A stretch of DNA of 64,000 bases from CAWBVG01 sp963792175 (GCA_963792175.1 CAWBVG010000012.1:62001-126000), one strand, 5' to 3'; positions 8,554 to 18,582 are shown, counted from the stretch's first letter. Program-made: numbers and translations. Notes: generated from the letters alone by a model not told the origin.

Positions 8554-10131
8554 ATGAACATGGTCACACGTTCGACACTCACGATCGCTCTGCGGGCGCT
8601 GCGCCGCAACCGGCTGCAGACGTCGCTGACGATTGTCGGCATGACGATTGGCGTCGCAGCCGTGCTCGCGATGATTGCGATCGGCACCGGTGCGGAAGCC
8701 GCCATCGAGGATCAGATCCGCGCGGCCGGCATGAACCTCATCGTCGTCACCGCCGGCAACTACAAGGTGAAGGCGACGGACGACTTCGGCGGCGGCGCCG
8801 TCGAGCCGTCGGCGGCGCTCAGGCCGTCAGACCCGTCCTGGCGAGGCCGCAGTTGGTCGGCCGCACGTGATCTCCGCGGGTATCTGTGGGCGGCCTGCGT
8901 GTACGCCCTGCGGCGTATGAGCCGTTACGCGGTGTACGGGAAGGCCGGCCGTCCTCTCGCTGTCGCGTTCCATCCCGAAGACGATCCGATGGAGAAGCAC
9001 GATCACCCGACCGCGCGACAGCGGCTCGGCGACAGCGAGGCCGGCCTCGGGTCGGCGGCCACGCTGACGTCCTCGGACGCCGAGGCGGTTCGCGGCATCC
9101 GCGGCGTGCAGTACGTCGCCGAGGGTCTTCACCAGAACGTCCACGTCAAAGCCGGCGACCGCCGCTGGTTCACGCGCCTCCACGGCACGGACATGCGTCT
9201 GCCGCTGATTCGCCGCGCCTGGACGTTCCGGAGCGGCCGATTCTTCAGCGCCGGCGAGCAGTCGAAGGCGGAGCAGGTCATGGTGCTCGGCAGCGTGGCG
9301 GCCCAGCGCGTGTTCGGCGACGAGAACCCGGTCGGCCGTGACGTCGCGATCTGGAATCAATCGTTCCGCGTGGTCGGTGTGGTCACCACCACGAGCTGGA
9401 TGGTCGCGCCGGCGCCGGGCGACGACCAGTTCGACGCCGTCTACATCCCGTTCAGCACGGTCCATCGGCTGCTGAACCTGGCCAAGCTGAACGACATCAC
9501 GATTACCGCTGCGTCCACCGGCGAGGTGTCGCGGATCATGAGCGACGTGACGAAGCTGCTGCGCGTCCGCCATCGGATTGGCGACGACAAGCCGGACGAT
9601 TTCACGGTCACGACGCAGGCGCGTCAGGCGCTGGCGAAAGGCGGCATGCGTCCGGACGTCGCCCGCGCGGTCGTCGGCAACGTGGCGGGACTGGAGAAAG
9701 TGACGCTCGAGCAGCTGGGGAAGACGCTCGATCGCGCCACCCGAACGATGACGGCGCTGCTCGCCGGGATCGCGGCGGTGTCGCTGCTGGTCGGCGGCAT
9801 CGGGATCATGAACATCATGCTGCTCTCGGTCACCGAACGGACGCGCGAGATTGGCATCCGCCGCGCCGTCGGCGCGCGCGCTCGCGACGTCCGCGCGCAG
9901 TTCGTCGCCGAGGCCGTCGCCTTGAGCGTCACCGGCGGCGTCATCGGCGTGCTCGGCGGGCTGGTCGCGGCCGAGGGTCTGTCGCGCTATCTGCACTGGT
10001 CGACGACGATCTCGCCGTCAGCCGTTCTCCTCGCTGTCGGCGTCGCGGCGGCGGTCGGCATCTTCTTCGGTTGGTATCCGGCGAAACAGGCGGCGGGCCT
10101 CGATCCGATTCAGTCGCTCAGGTATGAGTGA
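8554..10131 (+). CDS. MacB-like ABC transporter permease (FtsX domain), first of a pair
   Basis: Membrane permease of 525 residues. One N-terminal membrane segment (LTIVGMTIGVAAVLAMIAIG) is followed by a periplasmic MacB_PCD-like domain and a C-terminal FtsX domain with three segments (TALLAGIAAVSLLVGGIGIM...). The conserved RTREIGIRRAVGAR loop is the ATPase-coupling motif, and the C-terminus ends DPIQSLRYE, as in MacB. It is encoded just after its ATPase. Residues about 95-140, between the first segment and the conserved periplasmic core, are an Arg/Trp/Tyr-rich stretch not present in the paralogue downstream and of doubtful origin. Confidence 0.85.
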   Translation: MNMVTRSTLTIALRALRRNRLQTSLTIVGMTIGVAAVLAMIAIGTGAEAAIEDQIRAAGMNLIVVTAGNYKVKATDDFGGGAVEPSAALRPSDPSWRGRSWSAARDLRGYLWAACVYALRRMSRYAVYGKAGRPLAVAFHPEDDPMEKHDHPTARQRLGDSEAGLGSAATLTSSDAEAVRGIRGVQYVAEGLHQNVHVKAGDRRWFTRLHGTDMRLPLIRRAWTFRSGRFFSAGEQSKAEQVMVLGSVAAQRVFGDENPVGRDVAIWNQSFRVVGVVTTTSWMVAPAPGDDQFDAVYIPFSTVHRLLNLAKLNDITITAASTGEVSRIMSDVTKLLRVRHRIGDDKPDDFTVTTQARQALAKGGMRPDVARAVVGNVAGLEKVTLEQLGKTLDRATRTMTALLAGIAAVSLLVGGIGIMNIMLLSVTERTREIGIRRAVGARARDVRAQFVAEAVALSVTGGVIGVLGGLVAAEGLSRYLHWSTTISPSAVLLAVGVAAAVGIFFGWYPAKQAAGLDPIQSLRYE

Positions 10132-10138
10132 ATCTGTC

Positions 10139-10245
10139 GGGGCTCGGGGCTTGGGGCTAGGGGCTAGCTGCAGAGCCTGCCTCGCCGAAGCTCGGCCTGT
10201 TTCGGCGAGCGGAGGCGGGGGACTAGGGGACTAGGGGACTACGAA
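10139..10245. repeat. Intergenic composite repeat: G-rich tandem repeat plus GCGAGGCAGGC-family palindrome
   Basis: A degenerate GGGGCTC tandem repeat occupies 10139-10168. Positions 10174-10219 are a copy of the palindromic element starting AGCCTGCCTCGCCGAAGC and ending GAGGCGGG. Three copies of GGGGACTA follow at 10217-10245. The block sits between the two permease genes and leaves only about 10 bp before the second start codon. It has no coding capacity. Confidence 0.7.
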
Positions 10246-10256
10246 GCCCGCAGCGC

Positions 10257-11625
10257 ATGTTACTGACCAGCATTCGTCTCGCCATCCGGGGTCTCAATCG
10301 CAACAAGCTGCGCACCGTCCTGACGATGCTCGGGATGATCATCGGCGTCGCGGCGGTGATGACGATGATGGCGCTCGGCAACGGCGCGCAGCAGAGCGTG
10401 GAGCAGGATGTCCGGTCGGCCGGCACGAATCTGATTCATGTCAACGCCGGCAACTACACCCGTGGCGGCGAGGAATCGCGAATCGCGACCGGCCTGGGGT
10501 CGGCGACGACGCTGACGCCGGAGGACGCCGCCGCCATCGGGAGCGGCGTCAGCGGCATCAAGGCCTACGCCCCCGGTGTGAAGCTGCGCGGGTGGATCGC
10601 CTGCGGGTGCGCGACGCTATTACGGACCGGTGCTCGGTACCGATGTCCCGTTTCCGTCGATGTTCGGCTGGCGGTTCGACGAGGGCCGGTTCTTCTCCGC
10701 AAACGACGTCGCCGCTCGTCGTCCCGTCGCGATCCTCGGCCGCACGACGCGCGATCAGATCTTCGGCGCCGGCGCCAGGGTCGTCGGGCAGGCGGTGACC
10801 ATCCACGGGCGCTCCTTCAGTATCGTCGGCGTCACGGACACCGCCGATCCCGATCAGATGGAGATGGCGTTCGTGCCGTACACGGCGCTCCAGGATGCGC
10901 TCGGCATCGTGTATCTGCACACGATCACCATCGAAGCCGCCCAGGCGGGCGAGGCGTCACGGATCGCCGCTGAAACCGCCACGCTGCTGCGGGCGCGGCA
11001 TGCGTCGCACATCGACGCGGCGGTCGAGAAGCTGCGCCGGGCGGGCGTGACCGGGAATCAGATGCCCGTGAGCGGCGTCGGCGGCGCGCCCGACGACTTC
11101 ACGGTGAAGACCCAGTCGTCGGAGGCGCTGACGAAGGGGCTGTACACGTCGGTCGCGGCGTTCATCCTGGCGAACATGCCGAAGCTGGACGAGGTGAACC
11201 TGGAGGAGATGAATGCGACGCTCCAGCGCGCCAGCACGACGATGACGGCGCTGCTCGCCGGCATTGCCGCGATCTCGCTGGTGGTCGGCGGCGTCGGCAT
11301 CATGAACATCATGCTCGTCGCGGTGAAAGAGCGGACGCGCGAAATCGGCGTCCGGCGCGCGGTGGGCGCGCGCCGGCGCGACGTCCTCCTGCAGTTTCTC
11401 GTCGAGGCGCTCACGCTCAGCGCCGTCGGCGGCGCGATCGGCATCGCCGCGGGATTTCTGACGTCGATCGGGTTGACCTGGCTGCTCGACTGGCCGACGC
11501 GGACGTCGCCGGCCGCCATCGGGCTGGCGTTCGGCATTTCGGCGGCGATCGGCATCTTCTTCGGCTTCTATCCGGCGCGCCGCGCCGCGCGGCTCGATCC
11601 GATCGACTCGCTTCGCTCGGAGTAG
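10257..11625 (+). CDS. MacB-like ABC transporter permease, second of a pair, frameshifted
   Basis: Paralogue of the preceding permease: N-terminal membrane segment (LTMLGMIIGVAAVMTMMALG), shared NAGNYTRGG...GLGSATTLTPEDA block, periplasmic domain, and C-terminal FtsX domain with RTREIGVRRAVGARRRDV and terminal DPIDSLRSE. A single frameshift near 10600-10615 separates the N-terminal segment from the rest (YYGPVLGTDVPFPSMFGWRF). Otherwise the two halves align end to end. The two permeases presumably pair with the ATPase at 7779 as a heterodimeric efflux or lipoprotein-type transporter; the substrate is unknown. Confidence 0.8.
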
Positions 11626-11631
11626 GAGATC

Positions 11632-11912
11632 ACGGAGGTGACGGAGCGAACGGGATCACCACAGAGAAACGGAGACACGGAGCAACTGAGGCGAGGTTCG
11701 ACGGGTCGGCCTGCTTCGCAGGCCGACGAGCGCGATCGGATCGATCGGGAAAAACGAACACCTCAGCATTCATCAGGTGCTCGTTTTTCACGATCCGATC
11801 CGATCGCGCCGCGTCGCTTCGCGACGCCCGTCGAACCTGCATCTCCGTTGAACCTCCGTTGCTCCGTTGCTCTGTGGTTAAGCCGTTCCCTCCGTCATCT
11901 CTCTGTTCCGTT
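11632..11912. repeat. About 280-bp imperfect palindrome with nested hairpins
   Basis: The arms pair across a centre at about 11769. ACCACAGAG (11658-11666) matches CTCTGTGGT (11870-11878), and GAAAAACGAACACCT (11749-11763) matches AGGTGCTCGTTTTTC (11775-11789) with one mismatch. Between them, GTTCGACGGG and GATCGGATC also have inverted partners. Small hairpins are nested in each arm: CGGCCTGCTTCGCAGGCCG on the left, GCGTCGCTTCGCGACGC on the right. The block fills the whole space between the permease stop and the small lipoprotein. I see no open reading frame with a recognisable product inside. Confidence 0.8.
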
Positions 11913-11917
11913 GCGCG

Positions 11918-12385
11918 GTGGCCGCCGCCGCGGCCGTCGCCGTGCTGTCCTGCAGGCGACCTGCGGCGGCTACGCCAGCACGGGATTCGGTCAAGGCGGC
12001 GGCCGCAGTGCCGGCGTCGCCTCCCTCGGGCAGCGCCGTGCCGCATGGCGACCACAACCCGCACCACGGCGGCATCGTCATGATGAAAGGCGACGACCTG
12101 CACTACGAGGTGGTGCTCGATCGGTCCGGGCGCGAATACCGCGTGTACTTCACGGACGCGGTCCGGGAAGAACTGCCGGCATCCGTGGCAGCCGACGTCG
12201 TCCTCACGCTCAGCCGGCCGTCAGCGCCAGACGAACGCATCGCGATGCAGATCGACGACGCCGGAGAGAGCTGGGTCGGCCGAGGCCGGCCGGTCGACGA
12301 TCCGGCGTCCACGACCGCGCGAGTGGCATTCGCGATCCGCCACGAACCGTATTGGATCGATCTACCATTCAGTTCCCAACGGTGA
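11918..12385 (+). CDS. Small lipoprotein, function unknown
   Basis: A 155-residue predicted lipoprotein. GTG at 11918 begins a very short hydrophobic signal (AAAAAVAVLSC) whose lipobox cysteine starts the mature chain. The mature N-terminus holds a His-rich cluster, HGDHNPHHGGIVMMKGDDLH, that could bind a metal. The rest is a soluble domain with alternating hydrophobic pattern (YRVYFTDAVREELPASVAADV) and no family I can name. The true start may lie upstream, because the palindrome at 11632-11912 ends right before the GTG. Its TGA overlaps the GTG of the CRTAC1 gene, so the two are translationally coupled. Confidence 0.65.
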   Translation: MAAAAAVAVLSCRRPAAATPARDSVKAAAAVPASPPSGSAVPHGDHNPHHGGIVMMKGDDLHYEVVLDRSGREYRVYFTDAVREELPASVAADVVLTLSRPSAPDERIAMQIDDAGESWVGRGRPVDDPASTTARVAFAIRHEPYWIDLPFSSQR

Positions 12386-14290
12386 CATCGATCCTCCGTG
12401 GCGGTCGCGGTCTTTGCGGTCTGTTGGCCGCCGCGGCGATCAGCTGCGGCCGGCCGGGCCCGCCGGCGCCCGTGCAAGTCCGGACGCCCAGCCCCGATGT
12501 CGGCGTGGACACGCTCGCGGCTCGCCAGAAGGCGCAGCGGGAGACCGCCAGCCGATTCCAGGTGTTTCACCAGTTTCAGTTCAGCGACCGCCAACCGGCC
12601 AGCGGCATCACGTTCGTGCACCGGATCGTCGAAGACGCCGGCAAGCACTACAAGGCCGTTCATTACGATCACGGCACCGGCGTCGCGGTGGCGGACGTCG
12701 ACGGCGATGGCCTGTACGACATCTACTTCGTCAACCAGGTCGGCGGCAACGAGCTCTGGAGGAATCTGGGCGGGGGCCGGTTCGGGAACATCACCAGCCA
12801 GGCCGGCGTCGCGCTGCCAAATCGAATCAGCGTGGCGGCCTCGTTCGCCGATACCGACAACGACGGCGACGAAGATCTGTTCGTCACGACGGTTCGCGGT
12901 GGCAACGCGCTGTTCGAGAACGACGGCCACGGGAAATTCCGGGACATCACGAAAGAAGCCGGACTCGAACTGGTGACGCATTCGTCAGGCGCGGTCTTCT
13001 TCGACTACGACAACGACGGCCTGCTCGATCTGCTCGTCTGCAACGTCGGCCAGTACACGGTCGATCAGAAGGGTCCCGATGGCGCGTACGTCGGACTGAC
13101 GGATGCGTTCATGGGCCACCTCCACCCGGATCGGTTCGAGTATCCCGTCCTCTACAGGAATCTGGGGCACAACCGATTCAAGGACGTGACCGCCGAGGTC
13201 GGCCTGAAGCCCCAGGGGTGGGGCGGCGACGCCGCGGTCGCCGATCTGAACGGCGACGGTTGGCCCGACCTGTTCGTGCTGAACATGCAGGGCCACGGAC
13301 ATTATTTCGAGAACGCCCGCGGCCGCGGGTTCGTGGACAAGACCTCGGAGTACTTTCCCAGGACGCCGTGGGGCGCGATGGGGATCAAGTTCTTCGACTT
13401 CGACAACGACGGCCGCCCGGATCTCTTCATCACCGACATGCACTCGGACATGTTCGAGAATCTCGCCCCCGAGCGCGAGAAACAGAAAGCGGCGGTGCAC
13501 CCGCCGGATCAGATTCTCGGCGGTACGGCGGACGCGTTCGTCTTCGGCAACGCGTTGTTTCACAACGCCGGTGGCGGGAAGTTCGAGGAGGTGTCGGATC
13601 GCCTTGGCGTCGAGAACTACTGGCCATGGGGTCCGAGCATCGGGGACGTGAACGCGGACGGCTGGGACGACATCTTCATCGCGTCGAGCATGAACTACCC
13701 GCACCGATACGGCATCAACTCGCTGCTCCTGAACGATCGCGGCGAGACATTCCGGGATGCCGAGTTTCTGGTCGGCATCGAGCCGCGCCGCGACGGGCGG
13801 ACCCATACGCCGTGGTTCGAGCTCGATTGCCTGCAGGAAGATCTGGGGAACGATCTGTGCCGCGGGCAGCGCGGCAAGATTACCGTGATGGCGCCGCTCG
13901 GCAGTCGGTCGGCGGCGATCTTCGATCTCGACGGCGACGGCGATCTCGATATCGTGACCAACGACTTCAATTCAGCGCCGATGGTGCTGGTCAGCGACCT
14001 GAGCCAGCGCAAGCCTTTGCATTGGATCGCGATCGCGCTGGCAGGCACGACCTCGAACCGCGACGGGCTCGGAGCGGTCGGTCCGTGTGCACGCTGGCGG
14101 CCGCGTCCTGACGAAATACCACGACGGCAAGTCGGGATACTTGTCGCAGAGCGCGCTCCCGCTGTACTTCGGGCTTGGCGACGCCGAACGGATCGATCGC
14201 ATCGAGGTCGACTGGCCGTCGGGACGAAAGCAGGTCGAGACAGAGCAACTTCAGGTGAACCGCACGCGCAAGATCGTCGAGACGCGCTAA
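12382..14290 (+). CDS. CRTAC1-family FG-GAP/ASPIC-UnbV repeat protein, frameshifted
   Basis: Exported beta-propeller protein. GTG 12382 overlaps the previous stop (GTGA) and opens a lipoprotein-like signal (LCGLLAAAAISC). Repeated calcium-binding VCBS/FG-GAP units follow, each with a D-x-D/N-x-D-G core: ADVDGDGLYDIYF, ADTDNDGDEDLFV, FDYDNDGLLDLLV, ADLNGDGWPDLFV, FDFDNDGRPDLFI and FDLDGDGDLDIVT. The C-terminal ASPIC/UnbV domain (RIDRIEVDWPSGRKQ) is in a second frame reached by a shift near 14075-14085 and ends at 14290. Family members are surface or secreted proteins of unknown biochemical role. A second family member lies at 19278-20961. Confidence 0.8.
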
Positions 14291-14351
14291 AGCGCCGCTT
14301 CACTCGCGTACCCCTGAACCTCGACCCGTCGAGCTGTTTGCTGGGGAGACG

Positions 14352-17300
14352 ATGACCGAACGTCAACGCTTCTGCTTCGGCGTCGCGACGGCATCCGTGC
14401 TGATGTGGCTCGCGCCATGCTTTGCGACGATCCTTTCGGCCGAACGCCTGCCGGCCAGGGCCTACACCACAAGCGATGGGCTTGGTCACGATCGAGTGCT
14501 GTGCGCGGTGCAGGATTCACGTGGCTTCCTGTGGTTCTGTACTGCCGAAGGATTGAGCCGGTTCGATGGCGATCGCTTCGTGAACTATGGCGAGGCGCAG
14601 GGCCTGCCGGCGCCGCCGGTCCACGCGGTGATCGAGACGCAGCCGGGCGTCTACCTGGTCGCTGCCCGCGGCGGGCTGGCGCGTTTCGTCGCCGATGCGC
14701 GTCCGCGTTCACGCAGCCAGAGCCGTGGGAACTCGGGGGCCGAGACCCTTCGAGACGACGCTGTTTGCGGGTACTCACCCGACGAGGATCCTGCGCGGCG
14801 CCCAGTCGTGACGCTGCTCCGTGATCGCGCCGGACAGATCTGGGCTGGCGGCGCCGGCGGTCTTTTCCGCGTGGACGAAGTCGACGGACGGGTTCGCGTG
14901 AGTCCGGCACCGCTCGGGTCGTTCACGCGTGCGATCGGCACCGTCCACGCGCTGTTCGAGGATCACGAGGGCAGCTTGTGGATAGGGGCCGACCGCGGGA
15001 TCGTCCGGCGGACGCCGGATGGCCGGGTGGTGCCCTACGCGCTGCAAACCGGCGGACGTTCGCTGCGGGCGCGCGCGATTCTCGAGACGGAGCCAGGCTC
15101 TCTGTGGATCGGCACGCGCGAACGCGTCGTTCTCCTGAAGCCAGGTCCGGCGGCGAGCGCGCAGGCGATGAATGCCAGCGCCTTTTCTAACGCGCCGCCA
15201 TGCGGACGGCCTGCGCGGCCCGGGCAGGTGCGCGATCCGAAGACGTCCGTCTGCGAGTACGCCACCGCGATCGGTCGGGGTGGCTCCCGGATCAGGACGG
15301 TGGTGCGCGCCCCCGACGGGGTCGTATGGATCGGTGCCGTCGACGGGTTGACACGGTTCGACGGCACCGGTTTTCGAACCTATGACGAAGCGCACGGACT
15401 GAGCAACGAAACGGTCAATGCGGTCGCAGTCGATCGCGCCGGCAATCTCTGGGCCGGCACGGACCTGGGAGGTGTCGTGCGGATTGCCGCGCGGGGATTC
15501 GTCACCTATGGCCCCGCTGACGGCTTGACCCGCGCGGACATCGGTGAGGTCGTGCAGGATGCATCGGGTGTGATGTCTGCGATGACGCTGGCGAACGGTC
15601 TGCTGTATCGATTCGACGGCCGTCGCTTTCATGGGATCGAGCTGAACCTGTCCGCCGCGAACGCCTCGAAGCCCGCATCCAACTGGTGGAGTGAATCACC
15701 CGTGGGCCGGCGCGTGCCGCCGGCGGCTCTGGCAGAAGACGAGCGTCACGTGTTTACCGTCTTCCCGATCTCGAACGGGGACGTGTGGCTCGGCGAGCAC
15801 GTGCCCGGTCACGACACCGTGATGCGCTGGCGCCGCGAGACGGCGACCCTGCAGCGGTTCGGCCAGGACGAAGGCGTGCCCGGGTTCGATTCCGGGGTGA
15901 CGTTCGATACGACGCTGGCATTTGCCGAAGATGCCGGGCAGGGTGTCTGGGTCGGCTTCATCGACGGCGGCCTGCTGCGCTTTCACGACGAGCGCTTCCT
16001 GTCGGTGTCGGATGTCGACGGCGCACCGATACGAAACCTGAAAGGCATTGCACTCGACCATCGGGGTCGACTGTGGATCGCCACCGCGGATGGTTTGTGG
16101 CGCGTGGACGAACCGACAGTGGCAGTCCCGCGTGCGACACCGGTGCTTCGGAGCGCTGCCTTCCGGCACGTGCGCTGTCTCACACTCGATGCCCGCGGGC
16201 GGCTCTATCTTGGTACCACGCACGGCGTCGAACAGATTGACCCGGAGAGCGGGCGTCTCGTGCGACGCTACACCCACGCCGATGGCCTGGCGCACAACGA
16301 GGTGCTCTCGGCGTTTCGCGATCGCGACGGCGCGCTCTGGTTCGGCACCTACGTGGGACTCTCGCGCTTCATGCCGGCGCCAGAGAGTCGGGAGCCTCCC
16401 CCTTCGTCATTCATCAGCGATGTCAGGGTCGCCGGCGAACGTCAACGCATCGCCGAACTGGGGGAGGCCAGCGTTGTCGGCATCGAACTGCGGTCCGAGC
16501 CGAAGCAGATCGCGATCGATTTCGGCGGTCTGGCGCACGCGTTGGGCGATCCCGTGCGGTACCAAGTCCGGTTGGTCGGCGCCGACACGAATTGGTCAGA
16601 ACCTGCGGATACTCGGACAGTGTCCTACGCTCACTTGCCATGGGGCCCGTATCGCTTCGAGGTACGCGCCGTCACCGCGGACGGGCGGGCAAGCGCCACG
16701 CCCGCGTCCGTCTCGTTTCGAGTCCTGGCGCCGCTGTGGGCTCGCTGGTGGTTCATCGCGCTGGCGTGTGGCGCTGTCGGCTCGGCGGTGCACCTGATGT
16801 ATCGATTGAGAACGCGGCGGCTGGTCGAGCTGGAAAGAATCCGCACCAGGCTGGCCTCGGATCTCCACGATGATATCGGTGCGAATCTGTCGCGTATCGC
16901 CATGATGAGCGATGTGGCCCAGCGGCAGGTCGTCGGCGATCCGTCGTCGGCCGGCGGCTTGCTGGCATCGGTCGCCTCCATCTCCCGAGAATCGATCGAC
17001 GCGATGAGCGACATCGTCTGGGCCGTCGATCCCACACGCGATCGCCTGACGGATCTCGCGCAGCGGATGCGGCGTTTCGCCAGCGACGTTCTGGCCGCCC
17101 GCGATATCGCGCTGACGTTCACGGTCTCACCGTCCGACACCGATCTCCCGGTCGGCGCCGATGTGCGGCGAGAGACGCTGCTGATCTTCAAGGAGGCCGT
17201 GAACAACGTTGCGCGTCATGCGAGCGCAAGCCGCGTCGAGGTCGAATCGACAATGGAGCGTGATGAACTCGTCCTCAGAGTCGCGGACAACGGCTGTGGA

Positions 17301-17438
17301 TTCGATCGGACGACGGTCTTGAACGGGACCGGGCTCGCGAGCATGAAGCGGCGTGCCGAACGGCTCGGTGGCAGCCTCACGGTCCGTTCTGTTCCCGGCA
17401 CCGGTGCGGTCGTGGAATGTCGCATCCCTCTCTCATGA
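14352..17438 (+). CDS. Sensor histidine kinase with Reg_prop propeller and Y_Y_Y domain
   Basis: Membrane sensor kinase of 1028 residues. A signal segment is followed by a periplasmic two-component-regulator propeller: repeated units such as DSRGFLWFCTAEGLSRFDG, DHEGSLWIGADRGIV and DRAGNLWAGTD. A Y_Y_Y domain (about residues 700-790, ending LPWGPYRFEVRAVTADG) and one membrane helix (WARWWFIALACGAVGSAVHL) come next. The cytoplasmic kinase has a HisKA_3 phosphoacceptor in LASDLHDDIGANLSRIAMM and an HATPase with DNGCGFD and GTGLASMKRRAERLGG. The kinase core is NarX-like, matching the NarL-type regulator encoded 29 bp downstream. Large periplasmic propellers of this type often sense extracellular saccharides or other polymers; the signal here is unknown. 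Confidence 0.92.
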   Translation: MTERQRFCFGVATASVLMWLAPCFATILSAERLPARAYTTSDGLGHDRVLCAVQDSRGFLWFCTAEGLSRFDGDRFVNYGEAQGLPAPPVHAVIETQPGVYLVAARGGLARFVADARPRSRSQSRGNSGAETLRDDAVCGYSPDEDPARRPVVTLLRDRAGQIWAGGAGGLFRVDEVDGRVRVSPAPLGSFTRAIGTVHALFEDHEGSLWIGADRGIVRRTPDGRVVPYALQTGGRSLRARAILETEPGSLWIGTRERVVLLKPGPAASAQAMNASAFSNAPPCGRPARPGQVRDPKTSVCEYATAIGRGGSRIRTVVRAPDGVVWIGAVDGLTRFDGTGFRTYDEAHGLSNETVNAVAVDRAGNLWAGTDLGGVVRIAARGFVTYGPADGLTRADIGEVVQDASGVMSAMTLANGLLYRFDGRRFHGIELNLSAANASKPASNWWSESPVGRRVPPAALAEDERHVFTVFPISNGDVWLGEHVPGHDTVMRWRRETATLQRFGQDEGVPGFDSGVTFDTTLAFAEDAGQGVWVGFIDGGLLRFHDERFLSVSDVDGAPIRNLKGIALDHRGRLWIATADGLWRVDEPTVAVPRATPVLRSAAFRHVRCLTLDARGRLYLGTTHGVEQIDPESGRLVRRYTHADGLAHNEVLSAFRDRDGALWFGTYVGLSRFMPAPESREPPPSSFISDVRVAGERQRIAELGEASVVGIELRSEPKQIAIDFGGLAHALGDPVRYQVRLVGADTNWSEPADTRTVSYAHLPWGPYRFEVRAVTADGRASATPASVSFRVLAPLWARWWFIALACGAVGSAVHLMYRLRTRRLVELERIRTRLASDLHDDIGANLSRIAMMSDVAQRQVVGDPSSAGGLLASVASISRESIDAMSDIVWAVDPTRDRLTDLAQRMRRFASDVLAARDIALTFTVSPSDTDLPVGADVRRETLLIFKEAVNNVARHASASRVEVESTMERDELVLRVADNGCGFDRTTVLNGTGLASMKRRAERLGGSLTVRSVPGTGAVVECRIPLS

Positions 17439-17467
17439 AATCTACTGTACATGCGTAGGCATGTTCC

Positions 17468-18148
17468 GTGACGCCTGTCGTACGCTGGGCTGCCATCGAG
17501 GGGCCGATCATCTCTGTCATCGTGGTCGAGGATCAACGCGAGATCCGCGAGTGTCTCGTGCTGCTCCTGAACGGCACGGATGGGTTCCGCTGCGCCGGAG
17601 CGTTCCGGACGATGGAAGCGGCGTTGGGCTCCCTGGCGACGTCCGCCGATTTGCCGTCCGTGGCCCTTCTCGACATCGGGCTGCCGGGCATGTCGGGAAT
17701 CGAGGGGGTCCGGCTCGTCCGCGAGCGTCACCCGGCCATCGTCCCGGTGATGCTGACGATCTACGAGGACGACGAGCGGATCTTCGACGCGCTCTGTGCC
17801 GGGGCATGCGGTTATTTGCTGAAGAAGACCCCTCCTGCGCTCCTGCTCGACAGTGTCCGTGATGTCGTTCGCGGTGGTGCGCCGATGTCGCCGGAGGTCG
17901 CGCGCCGCGTCGTCACGCTGTTTCGCGAACTCCGCCCTCCCGAACGCGCGGACTATCACTTGACCCCTCACGAAAGCCGGCTGCTGGCGTTGCTGGTCGA
18001 AGGCCACAACTACAAGACGGCCGCCAAAGAACTGGGTGTTACAACCCATACCATCTCGTTCCATCTCCGAAGCATTTACGGGAAGCTCCACGTCCACAGC
18101 AAGACCGCAGCCGTGACCAAAGCGCTCCGCCATCGGCTCGTCAAGTAG
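17468..18148 (+). CDS. NarL/FixJ-family response regulator
   Basis: A 226-residue DNA-binding regulator. The receiver domain starts at ISVIVVEDQREI, has the phospho-acceptor Asp in ALLDIGLPGMSG and the conserved Lys in GYLLKKTPP. The C-terminal LuxR-type helix-turn-helix is LTPHESRLLALLVEGHNY...TTHTISFHLRSIYGKL. GTG 17468 is the first start before the receiver core. It is encoded just after the Reg_prop kinase and is its obvious partner. Targets cannot be read from sequence; the secreted-protein genes that follow are candidates. Confidence 0.92.
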   Translation: MTPVVRWAAIEGPIISVIVVEDQREIRECLVLLLNGTDGFRCAGAFRTMEAALGSLATSADLPSVALLDIGLPGMSGIEGVRLVRERHPAIVPVMLTIYEDDERIFDALCAGACGYLLKKTPPALLLDSVRDVVRGGAPMSPEVARRVVTLFRELRPPERADYHLTPHESRLLALLVEGHNYKTAAKELGVTTHTISFHLRSIYGKLHVHSKTAAVTKALRHRLVK

Positions 18149-18270
18149 CTGCCTCGATCTCCTCGCGCCGAACTCCTACGTACGCGCGTGGTGACGCACC
18201 GCGCGGCGCGCTCTAGTGTTACTCGCGAACGCAGGCCGCGCGGAGCTGCCCGCCGAAGGAGATAGCCGCC

Positions 18271-18582
18271 ATGACGTCTACACGAGCCATTCGCCCAGCG
18301 CTCATGTTGATCCTCGTTCTCGGGAGCTTGCTCGCAGGCGCGATGATCGCCCGCGCCGCCGACATGCGCCTCGACGAGGCGCAACTGGCCCTGCAGAAGG
18401 CGGAGGGCCTGCTCCTCGCATCCCAATCAGGCTTCCCGCCCGGCCACGTCGATCAGAAGTTCCAGCGCCACGTTGCACGCGCCATCGAGCTGATCGACCG
18501 GGCGACGGCCCAGATTGAGCAGGCCAAGAACGTCGTGGACTCCGCGATTGAGGACGAGCCTGGCGACGACGCGCGTCCCTAG
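18271..18582 (+). CDS. Small secreted protein, function unknown
   Basis: A 103-residue protein with a strong ribosome-binding site (GAAGGAG, 14 bp before ATG 18271) and a clear signal peptide (PALMLILVLGSLLAGAMIARA, cleavage after ARA). The mature part is about 70 residues, predicted mostly alpha-helical (LDEAQLALQKAEGLLLAS and ATAQIEQAKNVVDSAIEDEP), and lacks cysteines. I recognise no family. Its stop codon is at the edge of a dispersed repeat (18582 onward). Confidence 0.7.
   Translation: MTSTRAIRPALMLILVLGSLLAGAMIARAADMRLDEAQLALQKAEGLLLASQSGFPPGHVDQKFQRHVARAIELIDRATAQIEQAKNVVDSAIEDEPGDDARP

Noticed and set aside
6072..8705. Long open frame on the minus strand opposite the M20/ATPase genes.
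   Set aside because: It is a GC-bias shadow: the protein is Arg/His-rich without motifs, while the plus strand has clear family signatures. Many similar antisense frames were rejected for the same reason.
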